Shown: positions 1 to 9,556, counted from the first letter of the stretch. The stretch is 44,051 nucleotides of DNA from Clostridia bacterium (GCA_017462125.1 JAFTRQ010000017.1:1-44051), one strand, 5' to 3'. Notes: a model not told the origin generated them from the sequence alone. Translations and numbers: made by a program.

Positions 1-48
1 GTGGGGGAGAGGGAGAACTTTTTTCAAAAAGTTCTCCCTCTCCCCCAC
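1..48. repeat. Perfect 23-bp inverted repeat, possible terminator
   Basis: Positions 1-23 and 26-48 are exact reverse complements separated by the two bases TC. One arm is purine-rich (GTGGGGGAGAGGGAGAAC then a T run) and the other is its complement. It lies 11 bases beyond the stop codon of the minus-strand ABC exporter gene, so a transcript of that operon would form a very stable hairpin here, consistent with a terminator. It is unusually long and perfect for a simple terminator and could also be one copy of a dispersed palindromic repeat; only one copy is visible in this window and the window edge hides the flank. Confidence 0.75.
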
Positions 49-59
49 ATATAGCAATA

Positions 60-1862
60 TTAACTTTCAAATTGGCTGTTCCAAAGGTTAGCGTAGAAGC
101 CGCCGTTTTTGAGGAGCGTTGCGTGGTCGCCCTTTTCCATGATCTGACCGTTATTCATAACGAGGATCACGTCGGCTTCCTTGATCGTAGACAATCTGTG
201 TGCCACCACAAAGGAGGTGCGCCCCTTCATCATCTTGGCGAAGGCATCCTGAATCTTCATTTCTGTTCGGGTATCAATGGAGGACGTTGCCTCGTCAAGG
301 ATCAGCATGGGAGGCAGACAAAGCAGAACGCGGGCGATGCAAAGCAGCTGCTTCTGTCCTTGCGACAGCGCGCCGCCGTCCTCGCCGATCACCGTATCGT
401 AGCCCTTTGGCAACTGACGGATAAAGCTGTGTGCGTGGGCTTCCTTTGCCGCCGCCTTGATCTCCTCGTCGGTTGCATCGGGCTTGCCCATTGCTATGTT
501 CTCGCGGATCGTGCCGGTCTTCAGCCAGGTGTCCTGCAGTACCATTCCGTAGGATCGGCGAAGCGACGATCTCGTAAGATCACGGATATCGTGCCCGCTG
601 ACGGCGATCTTGCCGCTGTCAACGTCGTAAAAGCGCATCAGAAGATTGATCACGGTAGTCTTTCCGCAACCCGTGGGGCCAACGATGGCAACTCGCTGTC
701 CGTTCTCAATGGAAAGGTTGAAATCACGGATCAGCTCCCTGTCGGGCGTGTAGGAAAACGCTACGTTTTCGATGCTGACCCTTCCGTCGACCTCTTCCTC
801 GGTAAGCACGTACGCGCTCTCGGAATCGGGGATCTGCGGCTCCGCGTCGATCAGCTCGAAGACTCTCGCCGCGCAGGCAAGGGCGTTCTGCAGCTCGGTG
901 ACCACGCCCGAGATCTCGTTAAAGGGCTTTGTATACTGATTTGCGTAATTCAAAAGGCTGGTCAGACCGCCTACGGTCAGCGGAAGACCCGTAAGCATAT
1001 CCCCGCCACCCGAAATGCAGATCAGCGCGCCCACAAGCGCGACACCTGCGTAAACCAGATTGTTGACGAATCTTGTGCAGGGATTGGTCAAGGACGAATA
1101 GAACACCGCCTTCAGCGAGCATTTTGCAAGTCGCTCGTTGATCTCGTCAAACTGCTCAAGCGCCTCGTCCTCGTGCGTGAAGGCCGCAACGACCTTGTGC
1201 TCACCGATCATTTCGTCGATCAGCGCTGTCTGCTCTGCTCTCGTTTCGGATTGCTTTTTGAACAAGGAATGGGTGCTCTTGGCAATAAATGCCGCCACAA
1301 ACAGCGACAGCGGCGTGACAACAATGACAACTGCCGTGATGCTGATATTGATGGAAAACATAATTCCGATGGTGCCGACGATCGTCAAGGCCCCCGTAAA
1401 GAGCTGTGAAAATCCCATCAGAAGTCCGTCTGAAAACTGATCGGCATCCGAGATCACGCGGCTGACGGTGTCACCGACGGGATGGCTGTCGATATAAGAC
1501 AGCGGCAGGGATTGGATCTTTTCAAAGGCATCGCGGCGCAATCTGCGCACGATACCGAAGGTGATGCGGTTGTTGCAAACGTTCATCAGCCATTGCAGCA
1601 GAGCCGTCAGCGCTGAGATCACACCGATTCGGAGCAGAATACCATAGATTCCGTCAAAGTCGACTCTTCCCTGCCCGATGGCAAGGTCTATGGCATTACC
1701 CACCAATATCGGTACGTAAAGCGTGCCCGCAACAACGGCTACAGCCAAGATCAGCGAGAGGATGAAGAGCCATCTGTATGCCTTCAGATACTTCAGCACC
1801 TTTTTGACGGTGTGAGAATAGGACGCGGCATGGCGCTTGTTATTTTTCTTTCCGAAAGCCAT
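60..1862 (-). CDS. ABC exporter half-transporter, subunit 2 of a heterodimer
   Basis: A 600-residue half ABC exporter. The N-terminal ~320 residues form a six-helix exporter membrane domain and the C-terminal ~240 residues form the ATPase. Walker A GPTGCGKTT is near residue 395, the signature is LSQGQ near 499 (not canonical LSGGQ), and Walker B MLILDEATSSID near 521 keeps the catalytic Glu. The start ATG overlaps the stop of the upstream ABC gene by one base (TAATG), so the two are translationally coupled. In heterodimeric exporters such as TM287/288, one subunit carries an intact Glu and an altered signature, as seen here. The substrate (drug, lipid or peptide) cannot be read from the sequence. 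Confidence 0.93.
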   Translation of the reverse strand: MAFGKKNNKRHAASYSHTVKKVLKYLKAYRWLFILSLILAVAVVAGTLYVPILVGNAIDLAIGQGRVDFDGIYGILLRIGVISALTALLQWLMNVCNNRITFGIVRRLRRDAFEKIQSLPLSYIDSHPVGDTVSRVISDADQFSDGLLMGFSQLFTGALTIVGTIGIMFSINISITAVVIVVTPLSLFVAAFIAKSTHSLFKKQSETRAEQTALIDEMIGEHKVVAAFTHEDEALEQFDEINERLAKCSLKAVFYSSLTNPCTRFVNNLVYAGVALVGALICISGGGDMLTGLPLTVGGLTSLLNYANQYTKPFNEISGVVTELQNALACAARVFELIDAEPQIPDSESAYVLTEEEVDGRVSIENVAFSYTPDRELIRDFNLSIENGQRVAIVGPTGCGKTTVINLLMRFYDVDSGKIAVSGHDIRDLTRSSLRRSYGMVLQDTWLKTGTIRENIAMGKPDATDEEIKAAAKEAHAHSFIRQLPKGYDTVIGEDGGALSQGQKQLLCIARVLLCLPPMLILDEATSSIDTRTEMKIQDAFAKMMKGRTSFVVAHRLSTIKEADVILVMNNGQIMEKGDHATLLKNGGFYANLWNSQFES

Positions 1863-3589
1863 TACTGCTCACCTCCCTTGAACTGAGAATCGTAGATCTC
1901 CTTGTAGATCGGGCAGGACAATAGCAGATCGTCGTGCTTTCCGATGCCGACCACCGCGCCGTCGTCAAGGACGACGATCTTATCGGCGTGGCTAATGGAG
2001 GAGGTTCGCTGTGATATGATGAACACGGTAGGATCGTTTTTCAGATTCTTTAATGCGTGACGGAGCCTTGCTTCGGTTGCGAAATCAAGGGCGGACGCGC
2101 TGTCGTCAAGGATCAGAATGGGCGCGTTTTTCGCGATCGCGCGGGCGATGGTCAATCTCTGTCGCTGACCGCCCGAGAAGTTTCTGCCAAACTGCGAGAC
2201 CGTCGCGTCAAGCTTTCCTTCCTTCTCGGCGATAAAATCTGCCGCTTGCGCTACCTCGAGCGCGTAGTTCAGCTCCTCCTCGCTTGCCTCGGGGTTACCC
2301 CACAGAAGATTTGAGCGCACCGTTCCCTTGAACAGCACGGCCTTCTGCGGTACAACCGAAATGCTTTCGCGAAGATCGTCAAGCGCGTATTCCTTAACGT
2401 TTTTACCGAACACTCTGACCTCGCCCTCGCTTGCGTCGTAAAATCTCGGGATCATATTAACAAGTGTGGTCTTGCCCGATCCCGTACCGCCGATGATGCC
2501 GACGGTCTCACCGCGCATAACGGAAAAGCTGACGTTCTCAAGCGATGCCTCGCCCTCGCCCGTGTAATTCAAGGTCACGTTTCTGAATTCAACCGCAGGC
2601 GCGTTTTCAAAGCTCTGCGTGCTGTCAGAGGGCGCGATCTTCATACCGACGGGAGTGTCGAGAACGGCTTGGATACGGTGACCGCAGGCAAATGCCTTGG
2701 TCATCAGCACGATGGTATTTGCAAGCTTGACGAGCTCAACGAGGATCTGTGACATATAGTTATACATGGCAAAGAGATCGCCCTGCGTCATATCTCCCGC
2801 GTCGATCTGCGCCGAGGAGAGATACACGATCGCAATGATACCGATATTGACGATCACGTACGTTAAGGGATTCATCAGCGCGGTGATCTTTCCGACGAAT
2901 CTCTGCGAAGCCGTATGCTCGTGATTTGCCGCGCGGAAAGCCTCGATTTCGCTCTCTTCCTTATTAAAGGCGCGGATCACACGGACACCGCCAAGATTCT
3001 CTCTGGTCAGAGAGGTCACTCTGTCAAGCTTTCCCTGCACGCTTTTGAAGAGCGGTATTCCCGCAAGGATAATGGTAAATACCACGATCGCAAGCACGGG
3101 GATCACCGCAACGAAGGTCATAGCAACCTTTTTGTCGATCACAAATGCCATGATCATCGCGCCAAACACGATGATCGGGGAGCGCAGGAAGAGGCGAAGG
3201 AACATATTCACGCCCGACTGCACCTGATTGACGTCACTTGTCATTCTCGTGATCATAGAGGACTTTCCAAGCTTGTCCGCATTGGAATACGACAGCCTCT
3301 GCAGGTGTGCAAACAGGGTATGGCGCAGGCCCGTTGCCGTGCCGACGGCGGCTCTCGCGGCAAAATACTGCGCGATGATCGCACAGGTCAAGCCAACGAT
3401 GCCGAGCGCGACGAGCACAAGACAGCCCTTGATCACGTAGCCTCGGTCTCCGTTTTTGATACCAACGTCCATGATCAGCTTTACAACGATCGGCACAAGC
3501 AGGTCGAAGCAAGCCTCAAGGAGCTTGAAAAGCGGCGCCATAACACATTCAAGCTTATAATTTTTCAGATATTTCAGGATCGCTTTCAT
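1862..3589 (-). CDS. ABC exporter half-transporter, subunit 1 with degenerate catalytic site
   Basis: A 575-residue half ABC exporter. An open frame reaches an ATG at 3610, but AAAGGA followed by six bases and ATG at 3589 (MKAILKYLKNYK) is the better start. Membrane domain covers residues ~10-300. The ATPase has Walker A GGTGSGKTT near 368, canonical signature FSGGQ near 469, and Walker B ILILDDSASALD near 490, in which Asp replaces the catalytic Glu. This matches the degenerate-site subunit of heterodimeric exporters. It is the first gene of a two-gene operon with its own promoter just upstream. Likely an integral membrane multidrug or lipid exporter; substrate unknown. Confidence 0.93.
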   Translation of the reverse strand: MKAILKYLKNYKLECVMAPLFKLLEACFDLLVPIVVKLIMDVGIKNGDRGYVIKGCLVLVALGIVGLTCAIIAQYFAARAAVGTATGLRHTLFAHLQRLSYSNADKLGKSSMITRMTSDVNQVQSGVNMFLRLFLRSPIIVFGAMIMAFVIDKKVAMTFVAVIPVLAIVVFTIILAGIPLFKSVQGKLDRVTSLTRENLGGVRVIRAFNKEESEIEAFRAANHEHTASQRFVGKITALMNPLTYVIVNIGIIAIVYLSSAQIDAGDMTQGDLFAMYNYMSQILVELVKLANTIVLMTKAFACGHRIQAVLDTPVGMKIAPSDSTQSFENAPAVEFRNVTLNYTGEGEASLENVSFSVMRGETVGIIGGTGSGKTTLVNMIPRFYDASEGEVRVFGKNVKEYALDDLRESISVVPQKAVLFKGTVRSNLLWGNPEASEEELNYALEVAQAADFIAEKEGKLDATVSQFGRNFSGGQRQRLTIARAIAKNAPILILDDSASALDFATEARLRHALKNLKNDPTVFIISQRTSSISHADKIVVLDDGAVVGIGKHDDLLLSCPIYKEIYDSQFKGGEQ

Positions 3590-3624
3590 TCGTTTTCCTT
3601 TCATAGTCATATAATACTTCGTTT

Positions 3625-3653
3625 ATTATACCACGAATCCTTTCGCTTTTCAA
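3625..3653 (-). promoter_or_regulatory. Sigma-A promoter of the ABC exporter operon
   Basis: Read on the minus strand: TTGAAA (3653-3648), a 17-base spacer, and TATAAT (3630-3625). It lies 35 bases upstream of the chosen ATG at 3589. Confidence 0.75.
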
Positions 3654-3823
3654 GGGGTTTGGAAAAGATTGACGAATTTCGGTCTTCTCCAAAAAAACAT
3701 AGCATATTCACAAAAAAATCAAATTGCAGATAAAAAAAGTCCTTTCGTTTCATAATGAGTTTACAAATAGATGTTAAAATATTAGATGTTAGTTTTTTAT
3801 TAGTTAGAATGGAGGAAACCTTT

Positions 3824-6800
3824 TTGCTGAAGCTTAAGAACATCACAAAGCATTACGTTACGGGCGACTCAAGGGTTGAGGCGCTCAAGGGCATCAGTCT
3901 TGAATTCAGAGAAAATGAATTCGTTTCGATCCTCGGCCCCTCCGGCTGCGGTAAGACCACGATGCTGAACATCATTGGTGGACTTGACAGATATACAGAC
4001 GGCGACCTGATCATCAACGGAAAATCCACGAAGACCTTCAAGGACCGTGATTGGGACACCTATCGAAACCACTCCATCGGCTTCGTTTTTCAGAGCTACA
4101 ATCTGATCCCTCATCAATCGGTGCTGGCAAACGTTGAGCTTGCGTTGACGCTCTCGGGTGTTTCCAAGGCCGAGCGCAGACGCAGGGCTACCGAGGCACT
4201 TGAGAAGGTGGGACTCGGTGACCAGCTGAACAAGCGCCCCTCACAGATGTCGGGCGGTCAGATGCAGAGAGTTGCCATTGCCCGCGCGCTTGTAAACGAT
4301 CCCGACATTCTGCTTGCCGACGAGCCGACAGGTGCGCTTGACACCACTACCAGCGTGCAGATCATGGAGATCTTGAAGGAGATCTCCAAGGATAAGCTTA
4401 TTATTATGGTTACCCATAACCCCGAGCTTGCCGAGACCTACTCAACCCGTATCATCAAGGTGATCGACGGTCTGGTTACCGACGATTCCAATCCTTATAC
4501 AGCCCCTGCGGCAGAGACCGAGGGCAAGGAAACCGGTCTGACGAAAAAGACCCGTGAAGTGAATAAGGAAAAAAAGACGTCTATGTCCTTCCTCACCGCT
4601 CTTTCCCTTTCCTTCAACAATCTACGCACCAAAAAGGGCCGTACCGTTATGACCTCCTTCGCAGGAAGCATTGGCATCATCGGTATTGCGCTGATCCTTG
4701 CATTGTCTACGGGAATCAACGCATTCATCGCGCAGGTGCAGGAGGACACGCTCTCAACCTATCCTCTGACGATTCAGAAAAGCACACAGGATATGTCTGC
4801 TATGCTTTCGGCTATGACAAGTGTCTCCGACAGAGAGGATTACCGCGATTCCGGCAAGATCTACGTCGATGAATCGATGGGAACGATGATGAGCGCTATG
4901 AGATCCACGGTTGAAAATAATCTCGAGGCCTTTAAAAAGCACATTGATGAGAATTATGATCAGCTTGAGGGGCTTGTTACAGACGTTCAGTTCACCTACG
5001 ATTACAATCTTCAGGTCTATAACGTAGTTAAGGTTACAGATGAAGACGGAAAAGAGACTCTTGACGCAAGAAAGATCGGTATGGAGACGGTTTTCGATCA
5101 TATGGGAGAGGCTTTCTCCGGCATGAGCGAGCTTATGGAAATGAGCGGCGGTATGTCTATGGGCCTTGATGTATTCTCCGAAATGATCAACAACCAAAGC
5201 GTTCTTGATCAGCAGTATGAGATCGTTGCGGGACATTGGCCCGAGGAATACAACGAGGTCGTATTGGTCGTAAACTCCAATGACCAGATCAGCAAAATGA
5301 CCCTTTATATGCTCGGTATCCTCGATCCCAATGATATCGATAAGGAAATGGAATCTCTTATGAGCGGTAACTATCAGCCCACCGACGTTCCTCCCTTTAC
5401 CTACGACGAGATCCTGGATATTCGCTTCAAGCTTCTCACCACCTCGCAGTTCTTTGAGAAGACCGACAAGGGCTATACCGCTCAGGATGCCGACGGCAAT
5501 ACCGTTGAATATCCTGTTTGGACAGACGTGCGCGACAGCTTCAACTATGACGCAAGCTCCTTTGTTAATGATAACGGTATCGAAATCAAGATCTCGGGTA
5601 TCATTCGTCCCAAGGAGGGTGCGGCTGCAACAAGCATCGCCGGCGCCATTGGCTACACCAAGGGGCTTACCAACTATATTCTTGAGCAGAATGAAAAGAG
5701 CGAGGTCATCAATCAGCAAAAGGCGACTCCTCAGAATAACGTTCTGACCGGTCTTACCTTTGAAAGAACCGTCTACACAAGAGAAAATATTCAGGAGCTT
5801 ATCGACAAGGTGGACAAGTCTACGATGGATATGTTCTACAGCTATATGACGAGCTTCATCAAAAGCGAGGAATCGACCTCTACCCTTCTGAACGTTACAC
5901 GCTCAAACATCAATACGATGTTTATACTTCTCCCCGAATCCGATCAGGCAACCGTGCTCTCAAAGATGATCGACTCTGCATATGAAAACAATCCTACGGG
6001 ATGTGATACCGTATTCAGAACCATCTCTTCTATGACGGGCGGAGTTGACGTTACGAAGGAAAACATTAGCATCCTGCTTCCGATTCTCAATAAAATGGAA
6101 ACGATGCCGCTGATCACAGCCATCGGCATTCCCGGTATCCTTACCCTTGCCGACCCCGCGGTGGTTGAGGAGGTCATCAACGGGCTCAACGAGAATCATC
6201 CCGAGCTGGCGCAGTCGCCATTCGGAGCGATCACGGATAAGAATTTCGGTATGATGATAGGCAATCTCCCTGCCGAGGAGCAGGAACAGGCATACGCAAC
6301 CCTTGTGGATTCGATCAACGAGGGCAACGACACGATGCTTACGATCCTCTGCTCGATCCTTTCCGCGCAGTCGGGAGGAACCGAATTCAACCGCGATAAT
6401 CTTGCGGAAACGCTTCCCACGCTCCCCGCAGAAGCGGCGATGGTATCCTATATTGCAAGCTCCGGTGTTCTCGGATTTGCCGATTACGCAAGCGAAGAGG
6501 TTATGACCGAGGTCTATGCCGAAATGAACAAGCTTATTATGAACCTTGAGGTAAACGACAAGATCTTCTCGCTTTTGCTTGTTGCTATGCCCGACGATCA
6601 GTTCGCTCAGATGGAGGAAACGCTTTACGGTATGGCGCCTCAGATCGACGCGACCTATGACAGCGTTCTCAAAACCCTTGACGATGCCGAAAAGGCTGAT
6701 CCCGCATCGATAAACTTCTATGCCAAGGATTTTGAATCCAAGGAGTCTATTGAGAAGTTCATCAGCGACTACAACACCAAGGTCAATGACGAGTATATCG

Positions 6801-7318
6801 AGGAATATGAGGCCGAGCACGGTGTAAAGCCCGAGGATCAGTCTCCCGACGTGCTTCAGTACACCGACCTTGTGGGCTCGCTTATGTCCTCCGTTACGAT
6901 TATCATTAACGCAATCTCCTACGTTCTGATCGCGTTCGTTTCGATCTCTCTCGTTGTTTCCTCGATTATGATCGGTATCATTACCAACATTTCTGTACTC
7001 GAAAGAACCAAGGAGATCGGTATTCTTCGTGCGATCGGTGCATCCAAGAAGGACGTTTCGAGAGTCTTCAACGCAGAGACCTTTATTATCGGACTTGCGG
7101 CGGGAGCGATCGGTATTCTTTCCACCCTGCTGCTCTGCATTCCGATTTCGGCTATCGTGCAGTATTTTACGGGACTTGACAACATCCGTGCGATCCTTCC
7201 TTGGGAAGGCGCGATCATCCTCGTTTTGATCAGCATGGTGCTTACCGTTATCGCAGGCATCATCCCCTCCCGTTCGGCGGCAAAGAAGGATCCTGTTATC
7301 GCGCTTCGCAGCGAATAA
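3824..7318 (+). CDS. MacB/LolCDE-type ABC transporter: fused ATPase and FtsX permease with giant extracytoplasmic domain
   Basis: Predicted 1164 residues. I place the start at TTG 3824, because GGAGG (3811-3815) precedes it by 8 bases and the protein then begins MLKLKNITKHY, typical for MacB-type ATPases; an upstream in-frame ATG at 3755 lacks a ribosome site. ATPase: Walker A GPSGCGKTT near residue 40, signature MSGGQ near 142, Walker B LLADEPTG near 162. The first membrane helix is at ~285-302 and three more lie at ~1022-1155, the FtsX topology. Between them is an exceptionally long ~700-residue extracytoplasmic region, against roughly 200-250 residues in MacB, which contains internal repeats. 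Likely a mechanotransmission transporter acting on lipoproteins, peptides or antibiotics. Fusing the ATPase to the permease is known in MacB; the size of the outer domain is the oddity. Confidence 0.9.
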   Translation: MLKLKNITKHYVTGDSRVEALKGISLEFRENEFVSILGPSGCGKTTMLNIIGGLDRYTDGDLIINGKSTKTFKDRDWDTYRNHSIGFVFQSYNLIPHQSVLANVELALTLSGVSKAERRRRATEALEKVGLGDQLNKRPSQMSGGQMQRVAIARALVNDPDILLADEPTGALDTTTSVQIMEILKEISKDKLIIMVTHNPELAETYSTRIIKVIDGLVTDDSNPYTAPAAETEGKETGLTKKTREVNKEKKTSMSFLTALSLSFNNLRTKKGRTVMTSFAGSIGIIGIALILALSTGINAFIAQVQEDTLSTYPLTIQKSTQDMSAMLSAMTSVSDREDYRDSGKIYVDESMGTMMSAMRSTVENNLEAFKKHIDENYDQLEGLVTDVQFTYDYNLQVYNVVKVTDEDGKETLDARKIGMETVFDHMGEAFSGMSELMEMSGGMSMGLDVFSEMINNQSVLDQQYEIVAGHWPEEYNEVVLVVNSNDQISKMTLYMLGILDPNDIDKEMESLMSGNYQPTDVPPFTYDEILDIRFKLLTTSQFFEKTDKGYTAQDADGNTVEYPVWTDVRDSFNYDASSFVNDNGIEIKISGIIRPKEGAAATSIAGAIGYTKGLTNYILEQNEKSEVINQQKATPQNNVLTGLTFERTVYTRENIQELIDKVDKSTMDMFYSYMTSFIKSEESTSTLLNVTRSNINTMFILLPESDQATVLSKMIDSAYENNPTGCDTVFRTISSMTGGVDVTKENISILLPILNKMETMPLITAIGIPGILTLADPAVVEEVINGLNENHPELAQSPFGAITDKNFGMMIGNLPAEEQEQAYATLVDSINEGNDTMLTILCSILSAQSGGTEFNRDNLAETLPTLPAEAAMVSYIASSGVLGFADYASEEVMTEVYAEMNKLIMNLEVNDKIFSLLLVAMPDDQFAQMEETLYGMAPQIDATYDSVLKTLDDAEKADPASINFYAKDFESKESIEKFISDYNTKVNDEYIEEYEAEHGVKPEDQSPDVLQYTDLVGSLMSSVTIIINAISYVLIAFVSISLVVSSIMIGIITNISVLERTKEIGILRAIGASKKDVSRVFNAETFIIGLAAGAIGILSTLLLCIPISAIVQYFTGLDNIRAILPWEGAIILVLISMVLTVIAGIIPSRSAAKKDPVIALRSE

Positions 7319-7350
7319 CCGAATTATATTTACTATTTTACAATAAAGCA

Positions 7351-7390
7351 AAAAAAGAACGCTCATTCTCGTGATGAGCGTTCTTTTTTG
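7351..7390 (+). terminator. Intrinsic terminator between convergent genes
   Basis: AAGAACGCTCAT and ATGAGCGTTCTT form a 12-bp stem with a 7-base loop, followed by TTTTTTG. An A run precedes the stem, so it can also terminate the minus-strand rubredoxin gene. Confidence 0.9.
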
Positions 7391-7422
7391 TTTTATAAAA
7401 TGGAAATAACGGAGCTAAAGTC

Positions 7423-7605
7423 TTATTCTGTAATATCGTCGTCGGATGAAACAGGCTCAAAGTCTTCCTTGGAAGCGCCGCAAAGAGGACAAGTCCAATC
7501 CTCGGGAATATCCTCAAAATCGGTTCCGGCTTCTACACCGTTCTCTTCGTCGCCCTCAGCAGGACGGTAAACGTATCCGCACAATTCGCATACAAAACTT
7601 CTCAT
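7423..7605 (-). CDS. Rubredoxin
   Basis: A 60-residue cytoplasmic iron-sulfur electron carrier. Two CxxCG knuckles, CELCGYVY near the N-terminus and [11 protein letters not shown] near residue 40, coordinate one Fe, and the spacing and the conserved DIPEDW segment between them are standard for rubredoxins. Length is slightly above the usual 52-54 because of an acidic tail. The ribosome site AAGGAG lies 9 bases before the ATG. It is monocistronic with its own sigma-A promoter. In strict anaerobes rubredoxins often feed superoxide or peroxide detoxification; no partner reductase or rubrerythrin is encoded in this window. Confidence 0.97.
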   Translation of the reverse strand: MRSFVCELCGYVYRPAEGDEENGVEAGTDFEDIPEDWTCPLCGASKEDFEPVSSDDDITE

Positions 7606-7945
7606 TAATGCAAAATCTCCTTAATAATTTATATATTGAATTTTTAATTTACTGTTTTTCATTCCGCCACGCGGAAATAACATATAATATAATAGTACAA
7701 CTTATACAAATTGTCAATATGATATATACAACAAATTTTTTTCGTATTCAAATGCATCTTTTATATAAAACATTCAAAAGCGGCAGGTTGTGAAGTCGTA
7801 GCGCAAAAAATGAGGTTGGCGGGTGCCAATTGCAGTGTGTTTTTTAATGCAAGTATATGCAATCCGTGGCGATTTGACAGCGAATAATCGAAAATTTGGA
7901 TGCATAAAATCATTATGCAGTAAATTTACGATCGGAGTCCTTGCA
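7606..7945. promoter_or_regulatory. AT-rich divergent intergenic region between rubredoxin and flippase genes
   Basis: No gene is seen in these 340 bases. The rubredoxin promoter lies on the minus strand (TTGACA at 7717-7712, 17-base spacer, TATTAT at 7694-7689). Its leader contains a small hairpin TTCCGC-CAC-GCGGAA at 7662-7676. On the flippase side there are two small hairpins, TTGGC-GGGT-GCCAA near 7813-7826 and TGCATAA-AATCA-TTATGCA at 7901-7919, the latter just upstream of the GGAG ribosome site at 7934-7937. No convincing plus-strand promoter was found. Confidence 0.6.
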
Positions 7946-9556
7946 ATGGCGTCAAAAACCCGAAGCTTTTTCTTAAACGCGATATCGTTAACGTTCACAG
8001 CGCTGTTTATGCGAGGTGTAAGCGTGATCTTCAACGTTTACGTTTCGAACCGAGCGGGCAGCGAGGCTATGGGGCTTTATTCCCTGCTTGGAAGCGTCTA
8101 CAGCTTTGCCATAACGCTTGCAACGGCGGGTATCAATCTCGGCACAACAAGACTTGTATCCGAGGCGCTCGGCAGGGGGGATATTGCGCAAGCGCGCCGT
8201 TCCGCCAAGCGCGCCTTACTTTACTGTCTCTTGACGGGATCGATCGCAACCGTGCTTCTGTTTACGTTGGCACCCGTGATCGGCTCTTCCGTGCTGGGAG
8301 ACCTGCGTGCGGTCACGCCCTTGCGCTGTCTTGCCGTCACGCTGATCCCCGTAGCGGTCTGCTCCTGTCTTTCCGGTTATTTTACGGGTGTCAGACGGGT
8401 CAAGGTCAATGCCGCGTTTCAGGTAGTAACGCAATTTTCCAAGATCGGCGCTACCGTATTTTTGCTTTCCCTGCTCGTTGAGCGCGGAACGGAAATGGCT
8501 TGCATTGCCCTTGTGCTCGGAGGCGCGGTTTCCGAGCTTCTGTCCCTTTTGGTTTCGTATATTCTTTATCGGATCGATCTGAAAAAGATGCTGACGGGAA
8601 ACGGGCAAGAAAACGGCACTTCGAAGCCGATCACGGGCGCACTTCTCGCTATCACCCTGCCCGTAACCTTCAGCGCTTGCATTCGATCTCTGCTTTCTAT
8701 GCTTCAGCACGTGCTCATTCCTCGCTGTCTCACCGCTTCGGGTGCGAGCTGGTCAGAGGCGCTGTCCTCTTACGGAGCGCTTCACGGGATGGCACTTCCC
8801 GTCATTCTTTTTCCCTCCGCGTTTATTTCTGCCTTCGCAGGTTTGCTCATACCCGAGGTCAGCGAATATTGCGTTCAGCAAAACAGCGCAAGGCTGAAGC
8901 GCGTTTCTTACCGCGCCTTGACCTTTTCTCTGATCTTTTCCATAGGTGTCTCGGGAATTATGTTGTTTTTTTCGGAGCAGCTTGGCTCGGTGATATATCA
9001 CAACAGCGAGACCGCGTTGTATATTCGCGTGCTTGCGCCGCTGATCCCCGTTATGTACATAGACAGCGCGGTTGACGCGATCCTCAAGGGCTCGGGGCAT
9101 CAGGTCTATTCGATGAACGTTAACATCGCCGACGTATTAGCCGCCTGCATACTCGTTGTAGCTCTGATACCCAGCCTTGGGATATGGGGGTACGTAATCT
9201 CGATCTACGTGACTGAGATTCTCAATACCACACTCAGCCTCTGTAAAATGATCAGCGTCAGCGGGATCAAGGTCAAGATCCTTCATCAGATCGCTATGCC
9301 GATACTCTGCATCATCGGAGCGACGAACGGTGTGAAGCTGATCCTTTCACTCACAAGTCATCCGTTTGGGCAAGTCACCGAGCTGATCCTGCACGTTGTT
9401 CTGACAACGCTTGTTTATCTGATCCTTCTTCTTGTGACGAACACGATCGGAAAGGACGAGAAAGAGGTAATCAGCGCGTCTCTTCTCTTAAAAAGCGCTT
9501 CACAACGACGGGAAAAAATAATACAGCAATATAAAAACGAGAACCCTGCAGGCTAA
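7946..9556 (+). CDS. SpoVB/MurJ-like polysaccharide flippase (MOP superfamily)
   Basis: A 536-residue integral membrane protein with about 14 hydrophobic segments. The start ATG 7946 is chosen because GGAG precedes it by 8 bases and the product then begins MASKTRSFFLNAISLTF, like SpoVB-family proteins; an open frame upstream to 7823 has no membrane-protein character. Family features include the RGVSVIFNVYVSNRAGSEAMG segment in helix 1-2 and TRLVSEALGRGD after helix 3. The family moves lipid-linked oligosaccharides or cell-wall precursors across the membrane; SpoVB itself acts in spore cortex formation. No sporulation gene is adjacent, so a specific spore role is an inference. It stands alone, with no polysaccharide synthesis genes beside it. 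Confidence 0.88.
   Translation: MASKTRSFFLNAISLTFTALFMRGVSVIFNVYVSNRAGSEAMGLYSLLGSVYSFAITLATAGINLGTTRLVSEALGRGDIAQARRSAKRALLYCLLTGSIATVLLFTLAPVIGSSVLGDLRAVTPLRCLAVTLIPVAVCSCLSGYFTGVRRVKVNAAFQVVTQFSKIGATVFLLSLLVERGTEMACIALVLGGAVSELLSLLVSYILYRIDLKKMLTGNGQENGTSKPITGALLAITLPVTFSACIRSLLSMLQHVLIPRCLTASGASWSEALSSYGALHGMALPVILFPSAFISAFAGLLIPEVSEYCVQQNSARLKRVSYRALTFSLIFSIGVSGIMLFFSEQLGSVIYHNSETALYIRVLAPLIPVMYIDSAVDAILKGSGHQVYSMNVNIADVLAACILVVALIPSLGIWGYVISIYVTEILNTTLSLCKMISVSGIKVKILHQIAMPILCIIGATNGVKLILSLTSHPFGQVTELILHVVLTTLVYLILLLVTNTIGKDEKEVISASLLLKSASQRREKIIQQYKNENPAG

Noticed and set aside
72..1409. A 445-codon open frame on the plus strand opposite the ABC exporter gene
   Set aside because: Antisense to a clear ABC transporter with intact motifs; low-complexity His/Arg-rich translation without a ribosome site.
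3755..3823. An N-terminal extension of the ABC fusion from ATG 3755
   Set aside because: The 23 extra residues are AT-rich, lack a ribosome site and include the GGAGG site that serves TTG 3824.
5960..7366. A 468-codon minus-strand open frame opposite the large ABC fusion
   Set aside because: Antisense shadow: Arg/Asn/Asp-rich product, no motif, and no promoter or ribosome site.
7823..7945. A 41-residue N-terminal extension of the flippase
   Set aside because: Not membrane-protein-like, no ribosome site, and it spans small hairpins; ATG 7946 has a good site.
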